From the NCBI RefSeq assembly GCF_049331405.1, contig NZ_CP186274.1, positions 4,526,001 to 4,590,000 of the forward strand: 64,000 nt of DNA, given 5' to 3'. Below, piece by piece: positions 1 to 8,864 of this stretch; position 1 is the stretch's first letter, and every line of letters starts with the position of its first letter. Below the pieces are notes generated by a model. That model saw nothing but the letters and a program-made list of their open reading frames with translations, was not told where the DNA came from and did not search any database. The translations under genes were made by a program, and so were the position numbers. This DNA comes from PoT sp049331405. GTDB lineage: Bacteria; Planctomycetota; Planctomycetia; Isosphaerales; Isosphaeraceae.

Positions 1-1198
1 CGTCAACAGTCCCCACACCTTCAACGTCAACGACAATGACGGCCTCTGGACGTCGATGTACGTCGCCGCGATGTCCCTCCGCTACGCCGCGACGAAGTCC
101 CCCGAGGCCCGACTCCACGCCAACGGCTCGCTCAAGGCCCTTCTCGATCTCGAGCGTCTCCCCGGCCTCCCCGGATTCCCCGCGCGAGCGATCGCCACGG
201 ACGACGAATTGCAGAAGGGGGTCCTCGGCGTGCACCTCGACGACACGGTCCTCACTCCCGGAGAGACGACCAAGATCTGGTTCCGCTCCAAGCTCGATCC
301 CAAACTCTGGTGCAAGGGGGACACGAGCAGCGACGAGCTCGACGGCCACTATTTCGCCTGGTACCTCTACCACGACCTCGTCGCCGACGAGGCCGAGAAG
401 ACGGAGATTGCCGGTGTCGTCCGTCGCGTGACCGACCACATCATGAACAACGGCTACAACCTCGTCGGCCACACCGGCCAGAAAACGCGCTGGGGGATCT
501 GGGCCCCCGAGTTGATCAACCACCACCCGTTCTACCACGACCTCCGCGCCCTCAATTCGCTGGAGATCCTCTCCTTCCTCAAGGTCGCCGAGCACATCAC
601 CGGCGACGCCAAATACGACCGAGCCTATGACGAGCTCATCGAAAAGCACCACTATTTGCTCAATAGCCTGATGATGCGCCGAGGCGTCACCGGTCGCTGG
701 CCGGACATCAACCACTCGGACGACGAGCTCCTCTACCTCGTCTACTACCCCTTGCTCATGCTGGAAAAAGACCCGGCTCGTCGTCGCATCCTGGTCCAGA
801 GCATCGCCCGAACCTGGGAAGAGACCCCGGGCGAACAGAGCATCCGCCCCGAGCACAGCCCCTTCTACAACTTCGTATACGGCGCCACCACCGGACGGCG
901 CTGCGACGTCGATGAATCCATCGAAACCCTGCGCGACTGGCCCTGGGAACTGATCGACTGGACCGTGAACAACACGCAACGCCACGACGTCGTCGTGAAG
1001 ACCGAGCCCGGCGTCCATCGCCATCGGATCCAACTCGACCGCGTGCTCCCGATCTCCGAGCGTGCCCAGGGCCGATGGAACCGCAGCCCCTGGACCCCCG
1101 ACGACGGCACCGACGGCCGTCGCGAATTCGATGGCGTCGCCTGGTCCCTCAGCTACTGGCTCGGCGTCCATCACGGTTACATCCCGCCGACGGAGTAA
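1..1198 (+). CDS. Unknown protein, 3' part (probable alpha-helical toroid)
   Basis: The reading frame is open from base 2, so the 5' end lies upstream of the window; the Met at base 56 is internal. The visible 399 residues have no signal peptide or membrane segment. They are rich in aromatic and helical stretches, with phrases such as DNDGLWTSMYVAAMSLRYA, DELDGHYFAWYLYHDLV and WPDINHSDDELLYL. Repeated helical blocks with conserved W, H, D and E look like an alpha/alpha-toroid of the kind found in glycan-active enzymes. Similar C-terminal regions occur, as far as I recall, in planctomycete proteins annotated as hypothetical or as two-component-regulator-propeller proteins. No catalytic residue can be assigned. 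The stop is TAA at 1196-1198. Confidence is high that it codes and low for any function. Confidence 0.8.
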   Translation, partial: VNSPHTFNVNDNDGLWTSMYVAAMSLRYAATKSPEARLHANGSLKALLDLERLPGLPGFPARAIATDDELQKGVLGVHLDDTVLTPGETTKIWFRSKLDPKLWCKGDTSSDELDGHYFAWYLYHDLVADEAEKTEIAGVVRRVTDHIMNNGYNLVGHTGQKTRWGIWAPELINHHPFYHDLRALNSLEILSFLKVAEHITGDAKYDRAYDELIEKHHYLLNSLMMRRGVTGRWPDINHSDDELLYLVYYPLLMLEKDPARRRILVQSIARTWEETPGEQSIRPEHSPFYNFVYGATTGRRCDVDESIETLRDWPWELIDWTVNNTQRHDVVVKTEPGVHRHRIQLDRVLPISERAQGRWNRSPWTPDDGTDGRREFDGVAWSLSYWLGVHHGYIPPTE

Positions 1199-1626
1199 GC
1201 CTTCTGCGCGGACATTCGAGCAAAATCCGACCCCGGAACGAAGGACCCTCCTTCACTCCGGGGTATTGAATTTGGCCGACCAGTTTCGAATCGACCCTCT
1301 CATCAGAACACAGGCAATAATAAATTAATTTCATTTGATAACTCTATCCATTCCATAGCATTCCTGTTGAGAGTTCAAATCTATTGCTGCCGGATACGCT
1401 GGCCTCCAGCGAGGGCTTGTACCATCGGAGCTCTCCGAAACTCCTTGCTCGCCTCGCTGTGCGACCACTCGCATTCTCGATAGAATTCGGTGGGCGTTCG
1501 GAGCTCAGGCGAAGTCCAGGTCGACGCAACTCATAAAGTCCCAGAGTAATCAGCACGCTATGACTTGATACTGGTGCAACGACAACAGATCACCCGGACC
1601 AATCTCTCGAGCATCTCCACAATCGA
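1199..1626. other. Intergenic, 428 bp, no gene seen
   Basis: The middle (about 1315-1350) is AT-rich and contains an imperfect inverted repeat (arms about 1333-1344 and 1370-1380, with a two-base bulge and a 25-base loop). It has no U-tract and no family I recognise. The short open frames here do not look protein-like. It presumably carries the mobA promoter. Confidence 0.4.
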
Positions 1627-2223
1627 ATGAATACCGCGGCCATCGTCCTGTGCGGAGGCGAAAGTCGTCGCATGGGACAACCCAAAGCGTGCCTGCCTTT
1701 CGGCGAGGAGACGATGCTGCAACGCATCGTGCGAATCGTCGGCGCCGTCTGCGAAGAAACGATTGTCGTGGCGGCGGCAGGTCAGGAGTGCCCCTCGCTC
1801 CCATCCACGGTGACGTTGGTGCATGACCGCGTCGCCGGCCAAGGTCCGCTCGAAGGCCTCGACACCGGCCTGGCCGCCCTCTCGTCGAACCCCGAATTCC
1901 TCTATGCGACCGCCGCCGATACTCCCTTCCTGGTCCCCGAATGGATCGCGCGACTCCGCGAACTCATCGGTCCTCACGACGCGGCGATTCCCGAGGTCGA
2001 TGACAAGCTTCACCCCCTGGCCGCGCTGTATCGCACGACCCCACTCATTCATGAAGTCAATTCTTTGAGAAGGGATAATCAGAGGCGCCTCATGCTTCTC
2101 GCGACGCACCTCCGGACGCGATTCGTAACCCCCGATGAGTTGAGAATCGTCGACCCTCCCCTCCAATCCCTACGCAACATCAATTTTCCCGAGGATTACG
2201 AGCGGGCCCTACGAGACCTTTAG
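1627..2223 (+). CDS. mobA: Molybdenum cofactor guanylyltransferase MobA
   Basis: The 198-aa protein has the family's usual size. It carries the N-terminal nucleotide-binding signature LCGGESRRMGQPK (residues 8-20) of the MobA/NTP_transf_3 fold, then GQGPLEGLDTGL and the metal-binding-type ATAADTPFL (about residues 97-105). MobA attaches GMP from GTP to molybdopterin to make the guanine dinucleotide form of the cofactor in the cytoplasm. The ATG at 1627 is the only start that keeps the whole signature; no strong Shine-Dalgarno precedes it. No other moco gene lies nearby. A related nucleotidyltransferase acting on another substrate is possible but less likely given the GGxSxRMGxxK match. Confidence 0.88.
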   Translation: MNTAAIVLCGGESRRMGQPKACLPFGEETMLQRIVRIVGAVCEETIVVAAAGQECPSLPSTVTLVHDRVAGQGPLEGLDTGLAALSSNPEFLYATAADTPFLVPEWIARLRELIGPHDAAIPEVDDKLHPLAALYRTTPLIHEVNSLRRDNQRRLMLLATHLRTRFVTPDELRIVDPPLQSLRNINFPEDYERALRDL

Positions 2224-2640
2224 TTTTCACGAGCCTCTCCCCCACACTCTTTCTCGTCAACATAACTGAGTGCGTGCAGCGAAATCCGCTTGAGTGCATT
2301 CATTTTTGAATGCTCGCACGCCGACTCGTTGTTTAATTGATGTATGCCGCGAGAAGTCCTCGAGAAGGGCGTCACACGGCCGGGGGGACGTCGTAGAAAA
2401 ACCGAATGCCGATCCTTTCGAGGCCGCCGTTGGCCTCACCCGTCGACCGCAGAGGATGCAACGCCCCCCGCCCCGGAAGGAAACATCATCCATGTTTCCC
2501 CGATCGTGGTGCGCCATCGTCCTCGGAGATCCCATCGATCTATCGATATCTGATTCTTTATCGAATTTATTCGCCGTTGGATCGAAATGGGGCGTCGGAC
2601 ACTTTGCGGCAGGTGTTTTCCTCGTTATGGAGAGATCAGG
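2224..2640. other. Intergenic, 417 bp, no gene seen
   Basis: Between mobA and the small membrane protein. It includes an AT-rich patch (about 2535-2575) that could hold the promoter of the downstream gene. The overlapping short open frames have no start with a good ribosome binding site and no recognisable domain. Confidence 0.35.
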
Positions 2641-2874
2641 ATGCGCACCCACTTCGACGCGTTGGAAGAGGAAGAGAAGATCGACCCGACCATGCAGTTC
2701 TACGTGTTCATGCTGGTGTTCTGGCCCTCGTCCCTCCTATTCGGACTGATCGACCACGTGTTCATCACCGAATACGACCTGAGGCCCCTGACCCTCCTGC
2801 TCGGCCTGCTCTGTGGTTGGATCGGCGTTCTCGTCTACAAGTCGAGGGAACGGCGAAAAGGTGAAGTGTCTTAA
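2641..2874 (+). CDS. Small two-helix membrane protein, unknown function
   Basis: A 77-aa protein. A longer frame starts at 2587, but the ATG at 2641 follows GGAG (2629-2632) and removes an unlikely Cys/Arg-rich leader, so it is chosen. After an acidic N-terminus (FDALEEEEKIDP) come two predicted transmembrane helices, about residues 18-38 and 45-65, and a basic tail ending KSRERRKGEVS, suggesting an N-in/C-in hairpin. It matches no family I recognise. It stands alone on the plus strand, convergent with the large cytochrome gene; the hairpin at 2933-2965 separates the two. Confidence 0.6.
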   Translation: MRTHFDALEEEEKIDPTMQFYVFMLVFWPSSLLFGLIDHVFITEYDLRPLTLLLGLLCGWIGVLVYKSRERRKGEVS

Positions 2875-2932
2875 ATCCTCGCGAATCCCGTCCAGATTTC
2901 ATAAGCACTCCGCCCCTCGATGAAAGACAAAA

Positions 2933-2965
2933 GTCCTCCCCCCTGCAATCTGCAGGAGGGAGGAC
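2933..2965 (-). terminator. Intrinsic terminator of the LamG/cytochrome/ThuA gene
   Basis: Fifteen-base arms (2933-2947 and 2951-2965) pair with one mismatch around a three-base loop. Read on the minus strand the stem is followed by TTTTGTCTTT. It lies about 50 bases past the stop codon at 3015. Confidence 0.8.
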
Positions 2966-3014
2966 TCGAAGATCGCCACAGTTTTAGGCGTAACGCCGTC
3001 TCACCTATTTCTCC

Positions 3015-6000
3015 CTACTCGGCCCGTTCGTTCCCGATCCGGGCCCCCACCGTCGCAAGGCCGGCAAAACGATCGACGGGCTCCCCACAACTCCAGGCGA
3101 TCCCTCGCAAGATGACCCGCCGAAAGAGCGGGTCGTCGAACGTCCAGGAGTAGTGACCCGGAATCGAGCAGAAGACTTTCCCTTTGCCATGCTCTCGCGT
3201 CCAGAGCAGCGGCCGGGCCTTGCCCTCCTCGACGGCCGTCCCCAGAACCTGGATCTTCGAGGTGTCCCCGGCAAGCTCCCAGTAGCTCTCGTCCTCAAGG
3301 TGAAATCCGGCGAGCCCCTGCGTGATCGGGTGCGTGTTACCCGCGCCGAGGTCGAGGTCGAGCGGACCATGGCGGAACCGGGATCGTCCGTCCTGCCAGG
3401 CCAGCCCGATGCGTTCCGCCAGCGGCCCCGGCGCGGCCTTGCCGTTGACGGCGAAGTGGATGTAGACCATCCCCCCTCCGCGTTCGAGGAACCCGTCAAG
3501 TTCCTTCCCCTTGGCCTGCGACCACTCGGGATTCGCCGAGTACCAGACCAGCACATCAGCATGCGCCAGATCGTCGGCCGAAGGCCAACCCATAGCCTTC
3601 CGGACCGTCACCCCCTCGGCCAGCCCCAGCAGGGTTCCCCAGCGCTCCTGCCACTGCGGATAGTCGTGTTCGTCGATCCCATGATCCTTGGGCCCTGAGA
3701 CCAACACGACATGCAGCGGCCGAACGGCTTTCTTCCCTCGTCCGGTGGCCTCCGCCGCCGGCGAGGGGATCTCCCCAAGGCTCCGAGGCGGCGGGGCGCC
3801 CGGACGTCGAATGGGCGAAGGCTCCAACGCCGGCTGCAGAAGGAATGCCAGGAGGTCCTTCATCCGCTCGTGCCCGAGCAGCGTCGGCAACCCCTCGGGC
3901 ATCAACGATGTCGTCAAGGGCTTGAGTTCCTCGACCTCTTCGCGAGCAATCGAGGAGTGCCCCCCCCGCGCATCGCCGACGTGCAGCATCGTCCCCTCTC
4001 TGCGGATCGGCCCCGACAGCACACGCCCGTCGTTCAGCGCAATCGCATAAGAGACAAAGTCGGGATTGATCGCAAAGCTCGGCTGGCTGATGTCGCGAAC
4101 CACCGACGCATAATCGCGCTCGATAAGGTTCGAGAGGTCCGGCCCGAGCGTCCCCCCTTCCCCTCGCACGGAGTGGCACTGAGAGCACCGCGCGACGTCC
4201 CCGTAAAACAAACTCCGACCTCGCAGCCAGTCCCCCCCCTTCCACTCCTCGGGCACCACGCGGGCCAGCATGCCTCCCTTCAATCGATCCGGCCGCGACC
4301 AAGGCGAGAGGATCCGCACACGCGGCAAAGCCCGCGGGCGAGGATCCTCATTGGTATAAACCGACACTCCGAGTGCGGCAGGCCCGTCTCCCCCGGTCCT
4401 GAGCTCGATCTCCAGCGACGAGGTCTCGCCCACTGCGGGACGGAACGATAGCACGACCTTGTTCGCGTTCGTATCCCTCGGAGACGTCTCGACCTCCCCC
4501 GTCGACGACCGCGCCACGAGCCCCGAATTCGACTCGAGCACGAGCGTCACGCGCTCCTCGGGCAGAGCCGCATCATCGACCCGAGATCCCGGCTGATACG
4601 CCGGCCGAAGAAGATCTCGCAGGTTGATCTTCGCCCTGAGTTTCAGGGTCCCCGCCCGCTTCAGCGAGGCCCAGAGTGTGTCATGCCCCGCGCTCCCTCG
4701 CGTCAACTCCCTGGCCACTTTCAGGTCGGGATGAGGCAACCATCCCGACCACCGGCCTCCTCCATCATTCCCTACCCAGGCCGCTTCGACCCCATGAAGG
4801 CCATAGCAAAGGTCGATGTCCGGCTCCTGCCGGATCGCCCCCTTAACAGCACTCGCCGAATCACTCCCGAATCCGGGCATTGTGATGGCATAAGAACTCT
4901 CTTCGAGTTGCGGACTCGTCGCGAGCAAGATGGTCCGCCCATAAGGCGTGAGGCTGGCCGAGTGAATCTTGACCTTGTGACGAGGCGCCGCCAACTGAGC
5001 GGCGACGACCTCATAACCCGGCCGCAACGATTCGAATCGGTCCCCGGCCGCAACCGCCCGCCCCGTCGTCAGAGAAACCCGCTCCGTCAGACCTCGCAGA
5101 TACTCCGGAGAGACCGGCCGATCGAAGGCGATCCGCGTCTCCTGCTCCGACTCCGCCCAGGCGATGACCGGCTGCGGGAGCGTCCGATCCACATACTGGA
5201 TCTTGAACAACTTCCCATGGCCTTCGGGACCGCTCCCCCAATCCGGCCCACCGCCATGCGTCGCGACCATCATCGCCCCATCGGGGCTGACGCAGGCATC
5301 GGCCACGAGACGACTCAAGCAAGCGATCAACTCGGTCTGAGCCACATACCCCGAGGCCGTATCCACGAGCTTCGTGCGATACAGCTTCCCCCGAGAATAG
5401 CCGCAGACGATCGCATCATCGGCCCACCAATCCGGACCAAAGACCTTTCTGCCCTTCCCCGGCTCATTGAAACAGAGCCCGCAGGTCGACTGATGCTGTG
5501 GCCTGTAATCAAAGACCGATGGCTCGTCGATGACCCTATTGAGATACTTGGGATGCCGCGGCGGGAACCCGTAATGCCGCCCCCTTCGTATGTGCAAAAG
5601 CTCATCAAACGGGTTCCCATTGGGCAGCCACGTCGCCCCTTCCTGATCCGTGGCGAACAGGTCTCCCTTGCGATTGAACGCCATCGAGACCGGGAATCGA
5701 ATCCCCGTCGCGACGACCTCTCGGCCCTTGAAGTCGGGAGCAATCCGCAGGATCGCGCCTCGCTCCCCGTTGACGTCATAGTGAGCCTTGCCGTCGTGAT
5801 CCACCTGAAACGCGTTCGTGAAGTCAGTCGTCCCGAGCCCGAAGTACACGGAGCCATCGGGAGCCTGGGCGATGCCCATCGCATCCACGCTATGCTTGAT
5901 CTCGGGCCACCCCTCGGCCACGACGATCTCCTGGTCGGCGACATCATCGCCGTCCTTATCCACGATCAGCGAGCACTTCCCTTTCGAAGCGACGAACACC

Positions 6001-7154
6001 CCGTTGCCCCGGGGATCGCCAGGACGATTCAAAGCCATGCCGATCGGCGATTGCATCTTACCCCGGCCATCCCAGAAGAGCTTGACGTCCTCCTCAAGGC
6101 CGTCGCCGTCTCGATCCGACAGCAGATAAATCGCCCCGTTATAAGCCACGGCGAAGAGCTTACCGTCGGGCCGATATCGGACATTGTTCACATTCGTGAG
6201 TTGAACGGGCAGCTCGCGGGCCGCGAATCCCGGTACGAACATCTGAACGGGCGGGGGCTCGGCCACGCTCACGAGCGGCTCACCCTCTTCATCCCCCTTC
6301 CGCTTCAGCTTCTCTCCGAGTCCCGCATACTTCGCCGCGAGATACCCCCGCACCGACCCGATTGCCTCATCGCTCAGCAACCGGTCATAAATCAGAACCT
6401 CGGCAATATCACCATCAAAGAATCCTTGAGTGAACGCCGGTTGAAAATCATTCGTGTAGAACCGGGCCCCGAGCGTCATGTCATCCAGCGAGATCTTCCC
6501 CGCCTGCCGATCTCGACGCCCCTGCAACTTTCCATCGAGCCAGAGCGCCACCCCTCCCCGCCCTGCCCCCAGGTGAACCTCAACGATAAACGGCTGCCCA
6601 AACGGCAACGACTCATTCAGCAGGTCATTCGCCCCGACGAACCCCCTCCCTTCGACATTGATCGAGTCAAACCGGCTCGACATCGCGGGCGCAAGGTCGA
6701 GGCAGAAACCCGTATCATAATCGCGCAACCCGAACGCATTGCCCGCCAGGATCCCCCGAAACCCACCCGCATTCGACCTCGGCGCCACGATCACGAACGC
6801 CGTCAATTCCTCGGCCGTCCCCCCCATCCCCAGCAATTGCAGATGATCATCTTTCCCATCGAACCGCACGACCGCCACACTTCCATAAACATGAAATTTC
6901 GGCTGAGCCCCTCGATCCCGCTGCGCCAGATGCCTTCCATGCCCCGACCCATCATAAATCAGATTAATCCCCGCTCCCGGTACCAAAGGGGCACTCCCGC
7001 GAGCCGACCTCCCGCGATCCTGCCTCGAAGCATCAAACCAGGCGAACAACCCTTCTCGTTCTTTCAAACCAGGATCCGTCCAGCCCTCCGCTCCCTCCAC
7101 CGCTCCCGCTCGCGAGCCCATCACGAGAAGCAAGATCAGCGAGACGCGAAACAT
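3015..7154 (-). CDS. Secreted LamG / beta-propeller / cytochrome c / ThuA multidomain protein
   Basis: A 1379-aa protein with an N-terminal signal peptide (about 1-22, SLILLLVMG core). A LamG/concanavalin-like domain spans about 25-275. A PVC-type dehydrogenase-like beta-propeller spans about 300-650 (VNNVRYRPDGKLFAVAY, DRDGDGLEEDVKLFWDG). A beta-rich linker leads to a heme-binding domain with CSQCH at 990-994 and GTLGPDLSNL just after it. A ThuA-like domain closes the protein at about 1146-1365 (VLVSGPKDHG, HPITQGL, GKVFCSIPGHYSWTFDDPLFR). PVC cytochrome proteins are thought to be periplasmic and linked to sugar oxidation or degradation; ThuA-like domains belong to disaccharide metabolism. 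A periplasmic redox enzyme acting on a complex carbohydrate is therefore a reasonable inference. It is monocistronic, with its own terminator. Confidence 0.85.
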   Translation of the reverse strand: MFRVSLILLLVMGSRAGAVEGAEGWTDPGLKEREGLFAWFDASRQDRGRSARGSAPLVPGAGINLIYDGSGHGRHLAQRDRGAQPKFHVYGSVAVVRFDGKDDHLQLLGMGGTAEELTAFVIVAPRSNAGGFRGILAGNAFGLRDYDTGFCLDLAPAMSSRFDSINVEGRGFVGANDLLNESLPFGQPFIVEVHLGAGRGGVALWLDGKLQGRRDRQAGKISLDDMTLGARFYTNDFQPAFTQGFFDGDIAEVLIYDRLLSDEAIGSVRGYLAAKYAGLGEKLKRKGDEEGEPLVSVAEPPPVQMFVPGFAARELPVQLTNVNNVRYRPDGKLFAVAYNGAIYLLSDRDGDGLEEDVKLFWDGRGKMQSPIGMALNRPGDPRGNGVFVASKGKCSLIVDKDGDDVADQEIVVAEGWPEIKHSVDAMGIAQAPDGSVYFGLGTTDFTNAFQVDHDGKAHYDVNGERGAILRIAPDFKGREVVATGIRFPVSMAFNRKGDLFATDQEGATWLPNGNPFDELLHIRRGRHYGFPPRHPKYLNRVIDEPSVFDYRPQHQSTCGLCFNEPGKGRKVFGPDWWADDAIVCGYSRGKLYRTKLVDTASGYVAQTELIACLSRLVADACVSPDGAMMVATHGGGPDWGSGPEGHGKLFKIQYVDRTLPQPVIAWAESEQETRIAFDRPVSPEYLRGLTERVSLTTGRAVAAGDRFESLRPGYEVVAAQLAAPRHKVKIHSASLTPYGRTILLATSPQLEESSYAITMPGFGSDSASAVKGAIRQEPDIDLCYGLHGVEAAWVGNDGGGRWSGWLPHPDLKVARELTRGSAGHDTLWASLKRAGTLKLRAKINLRDLLRPAYQPGSRVDDAALPEERVTLVLESNSGLVARSSTGEVETSPRDTNANKVVLSFRPAVGETSSLEIELRTGGDGPAALGVSVYTNEDPRPRALPRVRILSPWSRPDRLKGGMLARVVPEEWKGGDWLRGRSLFYGDVARCSQCHSVRGEGGTLGPDLSNLIERDYASVVRDISQPSFAINPDFVSYAIALNDGRVLSGPIRREGTMLHVGDARGGHSSIAREEVEELKPLTTSLMPEGLPTLLGHERMKDLLAFLLQPALEPSPIRRPGAPPPRSLGEIPSPAAEATGRGKKAVRPLHVVLVSGPKDHGIDEHDYPQWQERWGTLLGLAEGVTVRKAMGWPSADDLAHADVLVWYSANPEWSQAKGKELDGFLERGGGMVYIHFAVNGKAAPGPLAERIGLAWQDGRSRFRHGPLDLDLGAGNTHPITQGLAGFHLEDESYWELAGDTSKIQVLGTAVEEGKARPLLWTREHGKGKVFCSIPGHYSWTFDDPLFRRVILRGIAWSCGEPVDRFAGLATVGARIGNERAE

Positions 7155-7363
7155 GAAACACCTCGAAATCAGCTAACTCAGGAGACCGACCCTTGAGCGA
7201 TGAAACTTTCATCCATTCATACCGAAGCGGTCTTGAAAACTCGAGGGTATACAGCATCGGGCTTCGTACTTAGCCCGTAAACGTACGAAAATCGTTTCTC
7301 TCGCTGAGGCCTCTCATTCGAAAGGCTGTACATCTCAAACAAAGGTAAATGCGCAGTGAAAAA

Positions 7364-7398
7364 CCCGCTGCACCACGTGTGACTCGTGGTGCAGCGGG
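7364..7398 (-). terminator. Intrinsic terminator of the DUF1559 pilin gene
   Basis: A perfect 13-bp stem (7364-7376 with 7386-7398) has a nine-base loop and is followed on the minus strand by TTTTTCAC. It lies about 60 bases beyond the stop codon at 7460. Confidence 0.88.
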
Positions 7399-7459
7399 CG
7401 AAGTCGAATCCCAATCGTTTCGTGCAGACACTTCCCGCTGAGAAATCGCCGATCGCTAA

Positions 7460-8683
7460 TTAGTTGGCGAAAGCATCCTGGCTCACCGGGAACTGCTTGT
7501 AAGGACCAAGCTTGCTTCCTGCCGGGGTGATGATCTTCGCGTAGACTGTCCCATCGATCGTGTTCGTAATGTAACGGACAGCACCGTCGCAGAAGACGTA
7601 GTTGCTACCACCCGGGTGGCCACTGTTAGCATAGGGGAACGAACCTTCGATGGTCAGGTTCTGACCAAAACCGATGAATTCATAGTTACCAGTTGTCTTG
7701 GCATTGGCGAAACCCCAGTTTGGGTTATCAATAGGAACAGAGGGCGTTCCCGTAGACATTGTCACTGCCAAATCACTGGCACACTTGTTAGTCGGACAAA
7801 CATTGTCCGAAGCAAAGAACATGCAGAAATTCGGGAGGGGGCAAGCCCAGTTCGTGACGATGTTGCTCGAGTACTGAGTGCCCACCGAGTAACCGACGAG
7901 AGTGTTCTCGCCAACAAGCAAGGTGGAGCTAGCACCATCGGTTATGCTGCTCGGAGCAGTGTGAATGTCCCAGGGAAGATTTCCGGTTGTGGTGTTCAGG
8001 AACATCACACCCAACTTCGAGCCGACACCCTGCTGAGCCTGCCACGAGGAACCGGAAACGCCAACCCAATCCATGGCCGACCCGTCACCAGACGTACCAT
8101 CAACTTGAGCACCAACCCATGAAACGGGATGGGCAGGGAAGCGAACGAACCCCCCGTTGACGACATAGCTCAGATTTCCTTGACCAGTCTGAGCAGTGTT
8201 GTCGTCCGGGCAACGCAAAATTCCGATGGCAGTGCTCGCGAGCTGGAAATTCGTGGGCGAGCCGGTAGCCCCCGTAGAAGTTGTGGAGTAATAATTCTGC
8301 TGCTTATTCCAGGCGTTGAAGATTTCCTGGCTATCAATATACGGCAGGATATCGACAACCCAGCTATAACCCCAGTTAGGCGCATTCGTAGCAAGAGGCG
8401 TCGCAGTGGCTGCAGTAGCCAAAATTGAAGTTGTCGGGTCAGTAGGCACCGCGGTGCCCAATTCAGCGAACTCACCGGCGGCGGGGAAGGTGTTCTTGGC
8501 GTTCGAGAACCCCATGAGGCCGAGACCGATCTGCCTCATGTTGTTCTGGCACTGGGTGCGGCGACCGGCTTCGCGGGCGGCGTTGACGGCGGGGAGCAGC
8601 AGGCCGACGAGGATGCCGATGATGCTGATCACCACCAGCAGCTCGATCAGCGTGAAACCTTTGGGACGACTTCGGCGAATCAT
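7460..8683 (-). CDS. DUF1559 prepilin-like protein
   Basis: A 407-aa protein starting at the ATG at 8683, preceded by GAGGACC; an upstream extension to 8932 is open but lacks family features. The N-terminus RRSRPKGFTLIELLVV is a classic class III prepilin signal: cleavage is expected after G, giving N-methyl-Phe and Glu at +5, followed by a hydrophobic helix (IIGILVGLLLPAV). The body has the DUF1559/SBP_bac_10 layout, with NNMRQIGLGLMGFSNAKNTF early and HPGGSNYVFCDGAVRY near the C-terminus. This family is expanded in Planctomycetes, and its members are presumed to be surface or pseudopilus components. It lies last in the pilin series but has its own candidate promoter and terminator. Base composition is less GC-rich than the housekeeping genes nearby. 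Confidence 0.92.
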   Translation of the reverse strand: MIRRSRPKGFTLIELLVVISIIGILVGLLLPAVNAAREAGRRTQCQNNMRQIGLGLMGFSNAKNTFPAAGEFAELGTAVPTDPTTSILATAATATPLATNAPNWGYSWVVDILPYIDSQEIFNAWNKQQNYYSTTSTGATGSPTNFQLASTAIGILRCPDDNTAQTGQGNLSYVVNGGFVRFPAHPVSWVGAQVDGTSGDGSAMDWVGVSGSSWQAQQGVGSKLGVMFLNTTTGNLPWDIHTAPSSITDGASSTLLVGENTLVGYSVGTQYSSNIVTNWACPLPNFCMFFASDNVCPTNKCASDLAVTMSTGTPSVPIDNPNWGFANAKTTGNYEFIGFGQNLTIEGSFPYANSGHPGGSNYVFCDGAVRYITNTIDGTVYAKIITPAGSKLGPYKQFPVSQDAFAN

Positions 8684-8730
8684 GGAAGGGTCCTCATTCT
8701 TTGACGGGGAAACGACGGGAAACACTCCAA

Positions 8731-8760
8731 ATTTTATCCGCAGGGCGATCCCAAGCACAA
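8731..8760 (-). promoter_or_regulatory. Candidate sigma70-type promoter for the DUF1559 gene
   Basis: On the minus strand TTGTGC (8760-8755) and TAAAAT (8736-8731) are separated by 18 bases, about 50 bases before the start codon. The -10 is good; the -35 matches the consensus at only three positions. Confidence 0.35.
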
Positions 8761-8836
8761 GGGAATTCCTTCGCGAGACCGCCACGCCACATCCTGGGCC
8801 CGAGAGCCGCCGGTACACCTCATGACCGGCGAACAT

Positions 8837-8863
8837 CCGGGCAAAGCTTGCCGGAAGCTTCCG
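8837..8863 (-). repeat. Two overlapping inverted repeats just after the giant pseudopilin gene
   Basis: CGGAAGCTTCCG at 8852-8863 is a perfect 12-base palindrome directly next to the stop codon at 8865. It is overlapped by a second imperfect stem at 8837-8854. No U-tract follows, so RNA processing or a weak stop is more likely than a strong terminator. Confidence 0.4.
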
Positions 8864-8864
8864 A

